From Flavobacterium defluvii (lineage in GTDB: Bacteria; Bacteroidota; Bacteroidia; Flavobacteriales; Flavobacteriaceae), in assembly GCF_900129555.1 (NCBI RefSeq), contig NZ_FQWC01000001.1:806001-870000 (forward strand): a stretch of DNA of 64,000 bases. Direction: 5' to 3'. Shown piece by piece: positions 20,125-29,747 of this stretch. The position numbers were made by a program, and so were the translations under genes. Below the pieces are notes generated by a model. The model saw only the letters and a list, made by a program, of their open reading frames with translations. It was not told where the DNA came from and did no database searches. Positions within the stretch are counted from its first letter, which is position 1, and each line of letters starts with the position of its first letter.

Positions 20125-21321
20125 ATGACAAATTCTTATTATCCTGTCGAACAAAGCAAAAGAACTGCAATTGTCGACATACTTCGGGGCTGGGCAATAT
20201 TGGGCGTAGCCATTGGCAACTATGTGGATTTTTTATACATCGGTATAGAAAAAGAAATTAAGCATGATACCTTTTCTCAAGTGCTTCAATTTGTAAACCG
20301 GTATTTTTTTGCAGCAAAATCCTGGACATTATTAACTCTTTTATTTGGCTACGGATTTGCCGTTTTAATTAATAATGTAGCTTCTAAAGGGAAAAATCCT
20401 GTCGCTTTTTTTGCGTGGCGAATGGTATTACTATTTATTTTAGCTTTTATTAATTCGGCTTTTTGGCTGGGTGACATTTTAAAAGATTATGCCTTTTTAG
20501 GACTGGTTTTATTACTTTTTTACAGATGTTCTGCCAAAACTTTAGCCATTATTTCTGCCGTGATTATACTCACAATTCCATTTGTCATGGCGTATGTAAA
20601 TGGTCTAAAAATCGAACACCCAGCTATTGCAACAAATCCCGAATACTTAAAACTCTATCATTCCGGGAACTGGATTGATTTTTTCAGGTTTCATCTCCTT
20701 GCTTCATTTTATGAACAAATCATTATTCCGGGTTATGCTATTACGGCTCATTATGTAATGCTGGGCTGTATGCTTTTTGGATTTTTGCTTCAAAAAATAA
20801 ATTTTTTCAACCGCTTGACAGAATTAAAGAAACTCCTGAAATACGTTTGCATAAGCAGCTTTATTTGCGCGGTTATTATCGGTATTGTATTTAATATTGC
20901 TATAATTTATAAAGCAGGATTTCTAAAAGTTTTCCATCCGCTTTACTGGCTGGTTTTAAGCACAATGATTTTTATATCAACATCAATCTGCCTTTTATAC
21001 AATAATGGAAAGCTAAAAACTGTTTTCGGCTATTTTAGTGCCGGCGGAAAAATGACGTTAACCAATTACATGAGCCAAAATATACTGGCCGCTTTTATTT
21101 TCTCAGGAATTGGTTTAGGAATTGCAGATTCAATGCCGTATTGGTTTTACTTTTTACTGGCTGTTTTTATATTTATTATTCAATTGTTTATAAGCAAATG
21201 GTGGCTTTCAAAATACAATTACGGTCCAATTGAATGGTTATGGAGATCTGCAAGTTACAGAGAATGGTTTCCTTTAAAAAAAACACAGCAGGAAATTACT
21301 GCCGATATAAAAACGATATAA
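20125..21321 (+). CDS. DUF418-family integral membrane protein
   Basis: I chose the ATG at 20125 (MTNSYYPVEQSKRTAIVDILRGWAILGV); an upstream in-frame ATG at 20035 would add 30 residues without family character. The 398-residue product has the DUF418 start (IVDILRGWAILGVAIGNY), about nine hydrophobic helices, and the conserved C-terminal part GKMTLTNYMSQNILAAFIF ... YNYGPIEWLWRS. The family is bacterial inner-membrane proteins distantly related to acyltransferase-3 proteins; no substrate is established. It is flanked by terminators on both sides and stands alone. Confidence 0.88.
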   Translation: MTNSYYPVEQSKRTAIVDILRGWAILGVAIGNYVDFLYIGIEKEIKHDTFSQVLQFVNRYFFAAKSWTLLTLLFGYGFAVLINNVASKGKNPVAFFAWRMVLLFILAFINSAFWLGDILKDYAFLGLVLLLFYRCSAKTLAIISAVIILTIPFVMAYVNGLKIEHPAIATNPEYLKLYHSGNWIDFFRFHLLASFYEQIIIPGYAITAHYVMLGCMLFGFLLQKINFFNRLTELKKLLKYVCISSFICAVIIGIVFNIAIIYKAGFLKVFHPLYWLVLSTMIFISTSICLLYNNGKLKTVFGYFSAGGKMTLTNYMSQNILAAFIFSGIGLGIADSMPYWFYFLLAVFIFIIQLFISKWWLSKYNYGPIEWLWRSASYREWFPLKKTQQEITADIKTI

Positions 21322-21353
21322 TTCTTAACGATTTTTGAAATAAATTTGAAATA

Positions 21354-21390
21354 AAAAGCCCTTAAAAACTAAATTTAAGGGCTTTTACTT
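21354..21390. terminator. Bidirectional terminator between DUF418 and M1 peptidase genes
   Basis: The perfect stem AAAAGCCCTTAAA / TTTAAGGGCTTTT lies around a short A-rich loop between convergent genes. It ends in T's on the + strand and, read in reverse, T's on the minus strand. Confidence 0.88.
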
Positions 21391-21407
21391 TTTAAGTTTA
21401 TTTTGAA

Positions 21408-23288
21408 TTATTTCACTTCAAAAACATTGTTAGCAGGTTTTACATCAGCCATTAATCCGCTAGGATCAATTGTGATTTTTTTGATTGCTGTTTTGTTTTT
21501 ATCAATCGTAAAACTATAGTTTGACATTGCCCAAGCCCAGTCATCAACAACTGTTCTTTTCTCGTTTGGATTTGGATTTGGTTTAATGAAATTCATCATT
21601 CTTAACGGAATGTAGAATGTTTCAGAAGTTCCGTCAGTATAATCTACTTTTAGATCGATAGGCATTGGCATTCTTCCAATTCTTTCTAAAGTAATGGTTG
21701 TTTTTCCTGCATTATCAGCAACATCTTTGATTCCGTAATCGATCGTGTTAGTAGTTTGCGCCCAATCTACTAAATACCAGTCGAGCTCTGCTCCCGAAAC
21801 TCTTTCTGCTGTTCTTTTAATATCGTTTGGAGTTGGATGTTTGAATTTAAAATCGCTGTAATATCTTTTTAAAGTAGCATCCAGATTTTCTTTTCCTATT
21901 ACATATTCTAATTGTGCCAAGAAGATGCATCCTTTTACATAAGATGAAATACTATACGGACGGTTTTCATCATAACGATCTCCGTGTGTTGTCTGTGGTT
22001 GTTCTTTTCCAGAATTAACTAAACTGTAATATGCAGCATAAGTTCCTTTAAACGGATTTGTTTCTTTTTTATCTCCTTTTAATTCATTCAAGGCACTGTC
22101 TTCGATATACGTTGTAAAGCCTTCATCCATCCAAGGGTGTTTTGATTCGTTTGAAGCTAAAATATGCTGGAACCAAGAGTGTCCTAATTCGTGCGTTGCT
22201 GTTCCCAGAATTCCTTCAAGAGTTCCGTTTCCTAACATTAAAGTACACATTGCATACTCCATTCCGCCGTCACCTCCCTGAATAAATGAATATTGTTTGT
22301 ATGGATATGCTCCTACTCTGTGGTTGTAATAATCCATCACTTTTACCATTAAAGGTTCTAACTGTTTCCAGTTTGCGGTCGTTTTTTCGTTGTTTTTGTA
22401 GAAGAAATGCAAATCGACATCATTTGGTCCTTTTACAATATCATGTGTATATTCTTTGTCTGCAGCCCATGTAAAATCGTGAACATTTGGCGCAATAAAA
22501 TGCCATGTAAGTGTTTTTGTTTTTTTAGGATAAACAACTGTTACACCAGCGTCTTCGTAACCATGCCCAATTGAGTTTTTGTCTTGCAAATATCCAGAAC
22601 CACCAATTGTGTACTCTTTGTCAATGGTAATTTTTACATCAAAATTTCCCCAAACACCGTGAAATTCTCTTGCAATATAAGGATCTGCATGCCAGCCTTC
22701 AAAATCAAATTCGGCTAATTTTGGATACCATTGCGACATAGAAAGTTCGACTCCTTCAGAATTATTTCTTCCAGAACGACGAATCTGAACCGGAACCTGA
22801 CCATCAAAATCTAATGTAAAAGTAGTTTTAGAATTTGGTAAAATTGGTTTAGGTAAAGTTACTTCTAAAACTGTATTTGAAACTCTTGTCTGAGCAGAAA
22901 CACCGTCTTGTTTGAAGTTAGCAATTTTTAAGTACCCAATTTCATTTGGTTTTAAAGTTTCAATTCGGCTTTGTTTTACTTCTTTTCCGTCAGCAGTTTT
23001 TACTTTGTTTACCATTCTTCCGTCAGGATCTTTGATAAAATGAAGACGAGCATCCATTTCACTTCCCGGCTGAAAAGCATTTGGATATAAATGATAAAAC
23101 ACTTTTCTTAAAGTATCAGGAGAATTATTGGTATAAACCAATTCTTGCTTCCCTTTGTACTGATAGTTTTTTACATCCATTGAAACCTCCATTTTATAAT
23201 CGGCGTGCTGCTGCCAATATGGGGCACTTTGGGCAAAAGCAGAGTTTAAACCTAAGCTCAAAAAAGAAAGTAAAATAATTTTTCGCAT
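21408..23288 (-). CDS. M1-family metallopeptidase (aminopeptidase N-like), secreted
   Basis: This 626-residue zinc peptidase has a signal peptide ending near LNSAFAQ (residue 20). The N-terminal beta-saddle leads to the exopeptidase motif GGMEYA, the zinc motif HELGH (near residue 366) and the third ligand Glu in WMDEGFTTYIE. A helical and beta C-terminal region ends DPSGLMADVKPANNVFEVK. It should trim N-terminal residues from peptides outside the cytoplasm. The catalytic set is intact. It sits 66 bp downstream of a subtilisin-like protease gene in the same orientation, with a hairpin between, so co-transcription is uncertain. Confidence 0.93.
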   Translation of the reverse strand: MRKIILLSFLSLGLNSAFAQSAPYWQQHADYKMEVSMDVKNYQYKGKQELVYTNNSPDTLRKVFYHLYPNAFQPGSEMDARLHFIKDPDGRMVNKVKTADGKEVKQSRIETLKPNEIGYLKIANFKQDGVSAQTRVSNTVLEVTLPKPILPNSKTTFTLDFDGQVPVQIRRSGRNNSEGVELSMSQWYPKLAEFDFEGWHADPYIAREFHGVWGNFDVKITIDKEYTIGGSGYLQDKNSIGHGYEDAGVTVVYPKKTKTLTWHFIAPNVHDFTWAADKEYTHDIVKGPNDVDLHFFYKNNEKTTANWKQLEPLMVKVMDYYNHRVGAYPYKQYSFIQGGDGGMEYAMCTLMLGNGTLEGILGTATHELGHSWFQHILASNESKHPWMDEGFTTYIEDSALNELKGDKKETNPFKGTYAAYYSLVNSGKEQPQTTHGDRYDENRPYSISSYVKGCIFLAQLEYVIGKENLDATLKRYYSDFKFKHPTPNDIKRTAERVSGAELDWYLVDWAQTTNTIDYGIKDVADNAGKTTITLERIGRMPMPIDLKVDYTDGTSETFYIPLRMMNFIKPNPNPNEKRTVVDDWAWAMSNYSFTIDKNKTAIKKITIDPSGLMADVKPANNVFEVK

Positions 23289-23308
23289 GTTAATTTTAAT
23301 AATGAAAA

Positions 23309-23330
23309 TGGAAGAGCTGCGGCTCTTCCA
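23309..23330 (-). terminator. Hairpin 3' of the subtilisin-like protease gene
   Basis: A 9-bp perfect stem TGGAAGAGC / GCTCTTCCA with a 4-nt loop lies 25 bp after the protease stop codon on the minus strand and is followed by TTTTCATT. Confidence 0.6.
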
Positions 23331-23354
23331 TTGGATTAGTATTCTATGTGTTTT

Positions 23355-24992
23355 TTATTTTTTTGACATTTTTTCAGCCATTAATAAAGCATTGTAAGCG
23401 TTTACCATTTTTGCTGTTTTTGATGATTCTGCAGAAGAAACTGGTGCAGGCTTTTGGCCTGTATCTGGATTTTCTTCTCCCAAAACAACTTTTGCAGGAA
23501 GCGCAACTCCCGAATCCATTAAAATTTTCTTAACCTGAGAAGCTTTTAATTTTGGATAATAAGAACGAATCAAAGCGGCAACACCAGCTGCATTTGGAGA
23601 CGCCATTGAAGTTCCCTGCAAATATTTGTATTTATTGTTTGGAACTGTTGCATAAATTTCTTCACCTGGGGCAAAAACGTCTACATTTATTTTTCCGAAG
23701 TTCGAAAATGATGCTACAACATTTTCTCCATATTGTTTGTTAATCGCACCAATTGTGATAACATTATCTGCAAATTCTTTTACGTTATCTTTAGAATCAT
23801 TTGGGTAATTGATGTTTTTTGTTTCATCAATATTGTAACCATCGTTACCAGCAGCATGAACAATTAAAACATCTTTTTTAGCTGCATATTTAATAGCATC
23901 ATAAACCCAGTCTTTGTGAGGAGAAAAACTTTTTCCGAAACTTCCGTTGATTACTTTTGCTCCATTATCAACTGCATAACGAATTGCTAAAGCGATATCT
24001 TTATCATATTCATCTCCGTCCGGAACGGCTCTTACTGTTAGAATTTCAACATTATTTGTAATTCCGTCTCCACCTAAATTATTGCCTCGAACTTGTGCAA
24101 TAATTCCGGCAACGTGAGTTCCGTGAAGCGCTTTTTCTTTGTCCGGACCAAAAACAATATTATTCCCATAATGATTGTCTTTGATATCTTCCGGGTTATC
24201 ACCTACCACTTTTCTTCCGTCAAATTCTTTGTTTAAATTGTAGTTTAACTCATCATAAACATGTTCTCTGTAATCTTCAAGCTCAGCCTCAGGATCAAAA
24301 GTCGGGCCTGCATTTGTGAAGATCTGTGTCATAATCATTTTACTTCTCGCTACTTTTGGATCTGTAGAAGTAATGGTTGCTAAATCTTCGACTTTATATG
24401 TTGTTTTATTTAATTCTTTTTTGATTGTAGAATGCACATCAAGTAAAAAATCAACTTGTTCTTTATCTTTTAAAGCTTTTTCGTATTTCTCAGTATATTG
24501 CGCTAAAGCTTGTTTATATTCTGCCGAACCATCATCTTTCTTTTTGATGATACGGGTCATTTCAAGATTTTCGGCAACAGCATTTCCAAGGAAATTCCAT
24601 CCGTGAACATCATCAATAAAACCGTTTTTATCATCATCGATTCCGTTTCCTGGAATTTCTTTTGGATTTGTCCAAATCATTCCTTTTAGATCTTCGTGTT
24701 CGATATCAACACCAGAATCTACAATTCCTACTATAACTTTTTTACCTGTTTTTCCCTGAAGCAATTCGGCATAAGCCTTATCAACACTCATTCCCGGAAT
24801 TGAATCTTTTATTAAGTCAAGATGACTCCATCTTTTTAATTCATTTTCGCTAACCGGCGCTTTTTTTACAACAGTTAATGGTGCTGTAATAAACTCTTTA
24901 GGAGCTGAAACTTGCGCTTGCATAGTAGCGCTGCAGCCTGCTAAAACAAGTAATGCAAAAGCAGACAATTTAAGAGGTTTTATATGACTCAT
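23355..24992 (-). CDS. S8-family subtilisin-like serine protease, lipoprotein
   Basis: This 545-residue peptidase starts with a lipoprotein-like signal (LLVLAGC, Cys 20). The catalytic triad is visible: Asp 92 in IVDSGVDIEHEDL, His in HGTHVAGII (near 292) and Ser in GTSMASPNAAGVAAL (near 460). Between Asp and His lies an unusually long insertion of about 170 residues with charged helical sequence, including IDDDKNGFIDDVHGWNFLG, a hallmark of a Bacteroidota subgroup. The C-terminus is short, with no T9SS sorting domain, so it is more likely anchored by lipid than secreted by T9SS. Its target is unknown. Confidence 0.92.
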   Translation of the reverse strand: MSHIKPLKLSAFALLVLAGCSATMQAQVSAPKEFITAPLTVVKKAPVSENELKRWSHLDLIKDSIPGMSVDKAYAELLQGKTGKKVIVGIVDSGVDIEHEDLKGMIWTNPKEIPGNGIDDDKNGFIDDVHGWNFLGNAVAENLEMTRIIKKKDDGSAEYKQALAQYTEKYEKALKDKEQVDFLLDVHSTIKKELNKTTYKVEDLATITSTDPKVARSKMIMTQIFTNAGPTFDPEAELEDYREHVYDELNYNLNKEFDGRKVVGDNPEDIKDNHYGNNIVFGPDKEKALHGTHVAGIIAQVRGNNLGGDGITNNVEILTVRAVPDGDEYDKDIALAIRYAVDNGAKVINGSFGKSFSPHKDWVYDAIKYAAKKDVLIVHAAGNDGYNIDETKNINYPNDSKDNVKEFADNVITIGAINKQYGENVVASFSNFGKINVDVFAPGEEIYATVPNNKYKYLQGTSMASPNAAGVAALIRSYYPKLKASQVKKILMDSGVALPAKVVLGEENPDTGQKPAPVSSAESSKTAKMVNAYNALLMAEKMSKK

Positions 24993-25131
24993 GTATCTAT
25001 AAATATAATTGTAAAGTTAAAAGATGGGTCTAAATTATGCTTTTTTGTTACAAAAAGCTAACTGTTAACACTGTGTTATGAAATTATAGCGAATTTTATG
25101 AGTACTAATACATATTATTCGTACAGAGAAA

Positions 25132-25989
25132 TTAAAAAATATCTTTACAAGTAAAAACCTCTTTCAATCTCACACCTTTTTCAGTATGTTCAACCGTTAT
25201 CATCTGATTGTGAGCATCATGCTCTAAAAACAAATAATAATTATTATCAGCCGCAGCATTCAAAAATTTAGCTTTTTCGTCAAGAGTTAAAAGCGGTCTT
25301 GTATCGTAACCCATTACATACGGAAGCGGAATATGTCCGACTGTTGCCAATAAATCGGCACAAAAAACGATGGTTTTATCCTGATATTGAATATGTGGAA
25401 TCATCTGTTTTTCGGTATGACCGTCTGCATAGAAAATTCCGAAACCTAATTCATTTGAGAAACCAAAATCACTTTCAGGTCTTTCAATAAAATTCAATTG
25501 TCCGCTTTCCTGCATCGGGATAATATTTTCTGTTAGGAAAGATGCTTTTTCTCTTGCATTTGGTTTTGTTGCCCAATTCCAGTGATTTTCATTTGTCCAG
25601 AATTTTGCGTTTTTAAAAGCCGGTTCGTAAAAAGTCTTATCAGAATTCCACTGAACACTTCCTCCACAATGATCAAAATGCAAATGCGTCATAAAAATAT
25701 CGGTAATATCATCTCGGTGAAAACCATATTTAGCCAGCGATTTATCAATTGAATGTGATCCCCATAACGAATAATAACCAAAGAACTTCTCCGATTGTTT
25801 ATTTCCCATTCCGGTATCAATTAAAATCAAACGGTTTCCATCTTCAATAAGCAAACAGCGCGCTGCGATATCAATTAGATTATTTTCATCGGCCGGATTG
25901 GTTTTATTCCAAATCGTTTTAGGAACAACGCCAAACATTGCGCCGCCGTCTAACTTAAAATTTCCGGATTCTATTGGGTATAGTTTCAT
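25132..25989 (-). CDS. MBL-fold metallo-hydrolase
   Basis: This 285-residue metallo-beta-lactamase-fold enzyme has the metal motif THLHFDHCGG (H102, H104, D106, H107) and downstream ligands in FYADGHTEKQMIPH, ADLLATVGH and LFLEHDAHNQ. No signal peptide is seen, so it is cytoplasmic. The sequence type resembles the AHL-lactonase/YtnP-like group of hydrolases in Bacteroidota, but lactonase activity cannot be read from the sequence. The gene is monocistronic as far as spacing shows. Confidence 0.9.
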   Translation of the reverse strand: MKLYPIESGNFKLDGGAMFGVVPKTIWNKTNPADENNLIDIAARCLLIEDGNRLILIDTGMGNKQSEKFFGYYSLWGSHSIDKSLAKYGFHRDDITDIFMTHLHFDHCGGSVQWNSDKTFYEPAFKNAKFWTNENHWNWATKPNAREKASFLTENIIPMQESGQLNFIERPESDFGFSNELGFGIFYADGHTEKQMIPHIQYQDKTIVFCADLLATVGHIPLPYVMGYDTRPLLTLDEKAKFLNAAADNNYYLFLEHDAHNQMITVEHTEKGVRLKEVFTCKDIF

Positions 25990-26070
25990 GAGTTTAAATT
26001 TCTAATAAGAAACAAAGCTAGGAAATCCTGTTTCCTTTTGCTAAAATTTCTCTTTAAAACTCAAATGCGA

Positions 26071-27000
26071 TTATTCTAAAGTAATAGAAGCGCTCCCCAT
26101 TATTTCTTGTTTGTCGAAGAAGTTGACAAAATAAGTTCCTTTTTTAAATTGATTTCCATCAGAATTTAAAACTCCATAAACGTTTAGAGGTTTTCCCTGA
26201 AAGTCTGCAGCAACTATAAAACTGTAAACCAAAGCTTTGTCATTGCCAAATTCGATTAATTTATTTTCTCCCAAAACAGTATTTTTCTGATCTAAAACCT
26301 GAATATAAAATACTCTTTTTCCTGTTTTGGCAATTGCATTTCCATTTACCGAAAAACTGATTTTAAGTTTATCTGCACTTTTTGCTTTATCTGTTTCCTG
26401 TTCTTTTCCTGACTTTTTCTCCTTCATAGCTACTACTTTAAAATTATTGAGAAACAGTTTGGAAGCATCTTTTATCGTCGATTCTAATTTTTTTTGATTT
26501 GAAATCAAAGTATCATTTGCAGCTTTTTGCTTGTACATTACAACATTTTGAGTTTCAATTTCTGTAAGCAGGTTTTTATTTTGGGATTTTAAAGTTTTAA
26601 TTTCTGTCACTTTAGAGGCTAATGCAGTCTGTAAATCTGAAAGCTGTTTCCGGTAAATTTTGATTTGAATTGTAGAAGGATTATTTGAAGCTTTTATAAT
26701 TTCCATCAAATTTTCGACGTTCTTTTTTTCGAATGCTAACTGTTCTGAAAGTGCTGTTTTTTCAAGAATTGCAACTTCGTATTCTAATTTTAAAATATTT
26801 AAAGAATCGAGTATACTTTTTTGCGCATTAGATCCTTTGGCAGGATTAACAAGCTTAATTGCATTATTACTTGCTTTCACCTTATCCGCTTCGTCCTTTA
26901 ACTCTTTGCTAAATATGTAAAATGTAGCACCAATTCCAAAAATAAAAAATATTGCAAAAAGTACCCTAATCCATTCACTTGTGTAATTTTTCTTTATCAT
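26071..27000 (-). CDS. Hypothetical membrane-anchored coiled-coil protein
   Basis: This 309-residue protein has one N-terminal transmembrane helix (about 12-30, VLFAIFFIFGIGATFYIF) and a long heptad-rich coiled coil (about 60-185) of Glu/Lys/Leu/Ser. A beta-rich C-terminal domain (about 190-309) contains KISFSVNGNAIAKTGKRVFY. It resembles conserved Flavobacteriaceae hypothetical proteins with extracytoplasmic coiled coils. I know no function. It is transcribed away from the suf cluster across a 372-bp gap. Confidence 0.8.
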   Translation of the reverse strand: MIKKNYTSEWIRVLFAIFFIFGIGATFYIFSKELKDEADKVKASNNAIKLVNPAKGSNAQKSILDSLNILKLEYEVAILEKTALSEQLAFEKKNVENLMEIIKASNNPSTIQIKIYRKQLSDLQTALASKVTEIKTLKSQNKNLLTEIETQNVVMYKQKAANDTLISNQKKLESTIKDASKLFLNNFKVVAMKEKKSGKEQETDKAKSADKLKISFSVNGNAIAKTGKRVFYIQVLDQKNTVLGENKLIEFGNDKALVYSFIVAADFQGKPLNVYGVLNSDGNQFKKGTYFVNFFDKQEIMGSASITLE

Positions 27001-27372
27001 TCTTCACAATTTATTACAAAAATACCAATATTTTATTCGATAGAACAAGTAGAAATACGGTTTTTTTAGCATTTTACAATAACTTAATGATCACAAAATC
27101 AATATTTTACAGAATCATCTGACTTTTCTTTCAAAAATAAAATATATTGTAAATAAAGGTCTCTTAGGAATGTATTTTGGGGTAAAAATAACTTCTATCT
27201 ATTTTAACATTTGTTATAATAATGTGAACCGTTATGGAAAAAGGTTTTTAAGTCGTATCTTTGCAGACAATTTCATTTGAACCCTGAAATTGGCATTTAA
27301 ATTTACTGTAATAATTTGATTACTATTTAAATGCAGATTAAATGAAGTTTTAAAAACAAATACCATAAAACA
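27001..27372. promoter_or_regulatory. Divergent intergenic region carrying the suf promoter
   Basis: In 372 bp without a gene I find one good -7 box, TATCTTTG at 27256-27263, 110 bp before sufA. This leaves a 5' leader of roughly 100 nt in which ATTTAAAT-type sequences recur (27294-27301 and 27325-27333). No clear -33 element or Fe-S-regulator site could be recognised. The leader length leaves room for post-transcriptional control, but I see no known riboswitch. Confidence 0.5.
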
Positions 27373-27702
27373 ATGATAAAGGTTTCTGATACTGCCAAAA
27401 AGAAAATCATCGATTTGATGACTGATGATGGTTTTGATGCTGCCAGCGACTACGTAAGAGTAGGTGTAAAAAGCGGCGGATGCTCTGGTTTGTCTTATGA
27501 CTTAAAATTTGACAAAACCAAAAATGAAGATGACAAAATATTCGTAGACAACGATATACAAATAGCTGTTGAAAAAAAATCATTTCTGTACCTAGCCGGA
27601 ACAATTTTAGAATTCTCTGGCGGATTAAACGGAAAAGGATTTGTTTTCAATAATCCGAACGCCAGCAGAACTTGCGGATGCGGAGAATCATTTTCGCTTT
27701 AG
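27373..27702 (+). CDS. sufA: HesB/IscA/SufA-type iron-sulfur assembly protein
   Basis: This 109-residue A-type carrier receives and transfers Fe-S clusters in the cytoplasm. The three cluster-binding cysteines are present: C37 in SGGCSG and C101/C103 in the C-terminal CGCG motif. Length is normal. It is the first gene of the suf cluster; an AAAGTC-rich repeat lies between it and sufB. An IscA or ErpA name would be equally consistent by sequence alone; context favours SufA. Confidence 0.92.
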   Translation: MIKVSDTAKKKIIDLMTDDGFDAASDYVRVGVKSGGCSGLSYDLKFDKTKNEDDKIFVDNDIQIAVEKKSFLYLAGTILEFSGGLNGKGFVFNNPNASRTCGCGESFSL

Positions 27703-27708
27703 TCAAAA

Positions 27709-27780
27709 GCCGAAAGTCATAAAGTCTAAAAGACTGCCTGGTGACTTTACAACTTTGGACTTTACAACTTTAAGACAACA
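27709..27780. repeat. AAAGTC-rich intergenic repeat, copy 1 (sufA-sufB)
   Basis: The gap is built from repeated AAAGTC/GACTTT words, such as AGTCATAAAGTCTAAAAG and GGACTTTACAACTTT, giving imperfect inverted repeats. Similar strings occur in three further gaps of the suf cluster. Confidence 0.75.
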
Positions 27781-27791
27781 TTAAAAATATA

Positions 27792-29240
27792 ATGAGCAAA
27801 TACACCGAAGACGATTTAAAAATCGAACTGGAAACTAAAGAATATGAGTACGGATTTTATACAAATATAGAATCTGAGACTTTCCCTATTGGCTTAAACG
27901 AGGAGATTGTAAGAGCTATTTCTCTTAAAAAAGAAGAGCCTGAATGGATGACCGAATGGCGCATCGAGGCTTTCCGTGCATGGAAAGAAATGATCGAGCC
28001 TGAATGGGCAAACGTAAGTTACGAAAAACCAGATTTTCAGGCAATTTCATACTATTCAGCTCCAAAACAAGTAGATCCTAATAAAACTTTGGACGATGTA
28101 GATCCAGAACTTTTAGAGATGTACAAAAAACTTGGAATTTCTCTTGACGAACAGAAAAAAATGAACAATATCGCAATGGATATTGTTGTCGATTCTGTTT
28201 CTGTTGCTACAACTTTCAAGAAAACTTTGGCAGAAAAAGGAATTATTTTTTGTCCGATTTCTGAAGCAATCAAAGAACATCCTGAATTAGTAAAAAAATA
28301 TTTAGGAACTGTTGTACCTCAAAAAGACAACTTCTACGCAGCGTTAAACTCAGCAGTTTTCTCTGATGGAAGTTTCTGTTATATTCCAAAAGGCGTTAAA
28401 TGCCCAATGGAACTTTCAACTTATTTTAGAATCAATCAAGCTGGAACTGGACAATTCGAAAGAACTCTGGTTATTGCTGATGAAGGAAGCTACGTTTCTT
28501 ATTTAGAAGGATGTACTGCACCAAGTCGTGACGAAAATCAATTGCACGCTGCTGTAGTTGAATTAATCGCTTTGGATGATGCTGAAATTAAATATTCTAC
28601 CGTTCAAAACTGGTTCCCAGGAAACAAAGAAGGAAAAGGTGGAGTTTACAACTTTGTAACTAAAAGAGGTTTATGCGAAACAAACGCTAAAATTTCATGG
28701 ACGCAAGTTGAAACAGGTTCTGCTGTGACTTGGAAATATCCTTCTTGTGTACTTAAAGGAGATAATTCAGTAGGAGAATTTTATTCAATCGCTGTTACCA
28801 ATAATTTCCAACAAGCAGATACTGGAACAAAAATGATCCATTTAGGAAAAAATACTAAATCGACTATTATTTCTAAAGGTATTTCGGCTGGAAAATCACA
28901 AAATAGCTACCGTGGTTTAGTGCAAATCTCTCCAAGAGCTGAGAATGCAAGAAACTTTTCTCAATGTGACTCATTATTAATGGGGAACAATTGTGGAGCA
29001 CATACTTTCCCTTATATCGAAAGTAAAAATCCAACAGCAAAAATTGAGCACGAAGCAACTACAAGTAAAATCGGAGAAGATCAGGTTTTCTACTGCAACC
29101 AAAGAGGTATTCCAACTGAAAAAGCGATTGCCTTAATTGTAAACGGTTTCAGTAAAGATGTATTGAACAAATTGCCAATGGAATTTGCTGTTGAAGCTCA
29201 AAAATTATTAGAAATTTCTTTAGAAGGTTCTGTTGGATAA
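27792..29240 (+). CDS. sufB: Fe-S cluster scaffold subunit SufB
   Basis: This 482-residue core subunit of the SufBC2D scaffold assembles the nascent cluster. Visible family features include [42 protein letters not shown] and [21 protein letters not shown]. The C-terminal [24 protein letters not shown] carries the Cys implicated in cluster assembly in SufB, and [14 protein letters not shown] follows. Length matches the family. It is followed almost immediately by an FMN reductase gene. Confidence 0.97.
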   Translation: MSKYTEDDLKIELETKEYEYGFYTNIESETFPIGLNEEIVRAISLKKEEPEWMTEWRIEAFRAWKEMIEPEWANVSYEKPDFQAISYYSAPKQVDPNKTLDDVDPELLEMYKKLGISLDEQKKMNNIAMDIVVDSVSVATTFKKTLAEKGIIFCPISEAIKEHPELVKKYLGTVVPQKDNFYAALNSAVFSDGSFCYIPKGVKCPMELSTYFRINQAGTGQFERTLVIADEGSYVSYLEGCTAPSRDENQLHAAVVELIALDDAEIKYSTVQNWFPGNKEGKGGVYNFVTKRGLCETNAKISWTQVETGSAVTWKYPSCVLKGDNSVGEFYSIAVTNNFQQADTGTKMIHLGKNTKSTIISKGISAGKSQNSYRGLVQISPRAENARNFSQCDSLLMGNNCGAHTFPYIESKNPTAKIEHEATTSKIGEDQVFYCNQRGIPTEKAIALIVNGFSKDVLNKLPMEFAVEAQKLLEISLEGSVG

Positions 29241-29247
29241 TTTGAAG

Positions 29248-29736
29248 ATGGAAAGTAAAAAAGTAATCATTTTAGGTTCATCACGAAAAAACGGAAACAC
29301 AACAAAAATTGTGGACGAAATTTCGAAAGAACACGGAATAGAAGTAATAAATCTAAGTGATTTTAATATTTCTTATTACGATTACGAAAGCAAAAACAGA
29401 GAAGATGATTTTTTCCCTTTAATAAAAGGAATAATCGAAAATTACGATACTTTAATTTTTGCAACGCCTGTATATTGGTATAATATGAGCGGAATTTTGA
29501 AGGTTTTCTTTGATCGTTTTTCAGATTTAATCCGAATTGAGAAAGAAACCGGAAGAAAACTTAGAGGAAAGAAAATCGGCGTGATATCAAATTCACACGA
29601 TAATGAAATCGAAGACAGTTTTTACATTCCGTTTAAAAAAACAGCCGATTATTTAGGCATGGAATATTTAGGGCACGCGCATTTTAATGCCAATATCCTA
29701 AACCAACAAACAAAAATAGAATTGACATTTATATAA
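29248..29736 (+). CDS. NAD(P)H-dependent FMN reductase-like flavodoxin-fold protein
   Basis: I placed the start at the ATG at 29248 (MESKKVIILGSSRKNGNT), 7 bp after sufB; a TTG at 29233 would overlap sufB by 8 bp. The 162-residue protein has the phosphate-binding loop GSSRKNGNT and the FMN-contacting TPVYWYNMSGILKVFFDRF typical of NADPH-dependent FMN reductases and NAD(P)H quinone reductases. Its position inside the suf operon suggests electron supply to Fe-S assembly or repair, but that is inference. It is not one of the core Suf genes. Confidence 0.88.
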   Translation: MESKKVIILGSSRKNGNTTKIVDEISKEHGIEVINLSDFNISYYDYESKNREDDFFPLIKGIIENYDTLIFATPVYWYNMSGILKVFFDRFSDLIRIEKETGRKLRGKKIGVISNSHDNEIEDSFYIPFKKTADYLGMEYLGHAHFNANILNQQTKIELTFI

Positions 29737-29747
29737 AATAAAAAACA

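Noticed and set aside
27001..27372. Riboswitch or small RNA in the suf leader
   Set aside because: Leader is long but I find no recognised aptamer motif or strong hairpin; only the -7 box is supported.
29233..29247. TTG start of the FMN reductase gene overlapping sufB
   Set aside because: The ATG at 29248 gives the normal family N-terminus; the extra five residues add nothing conserved.
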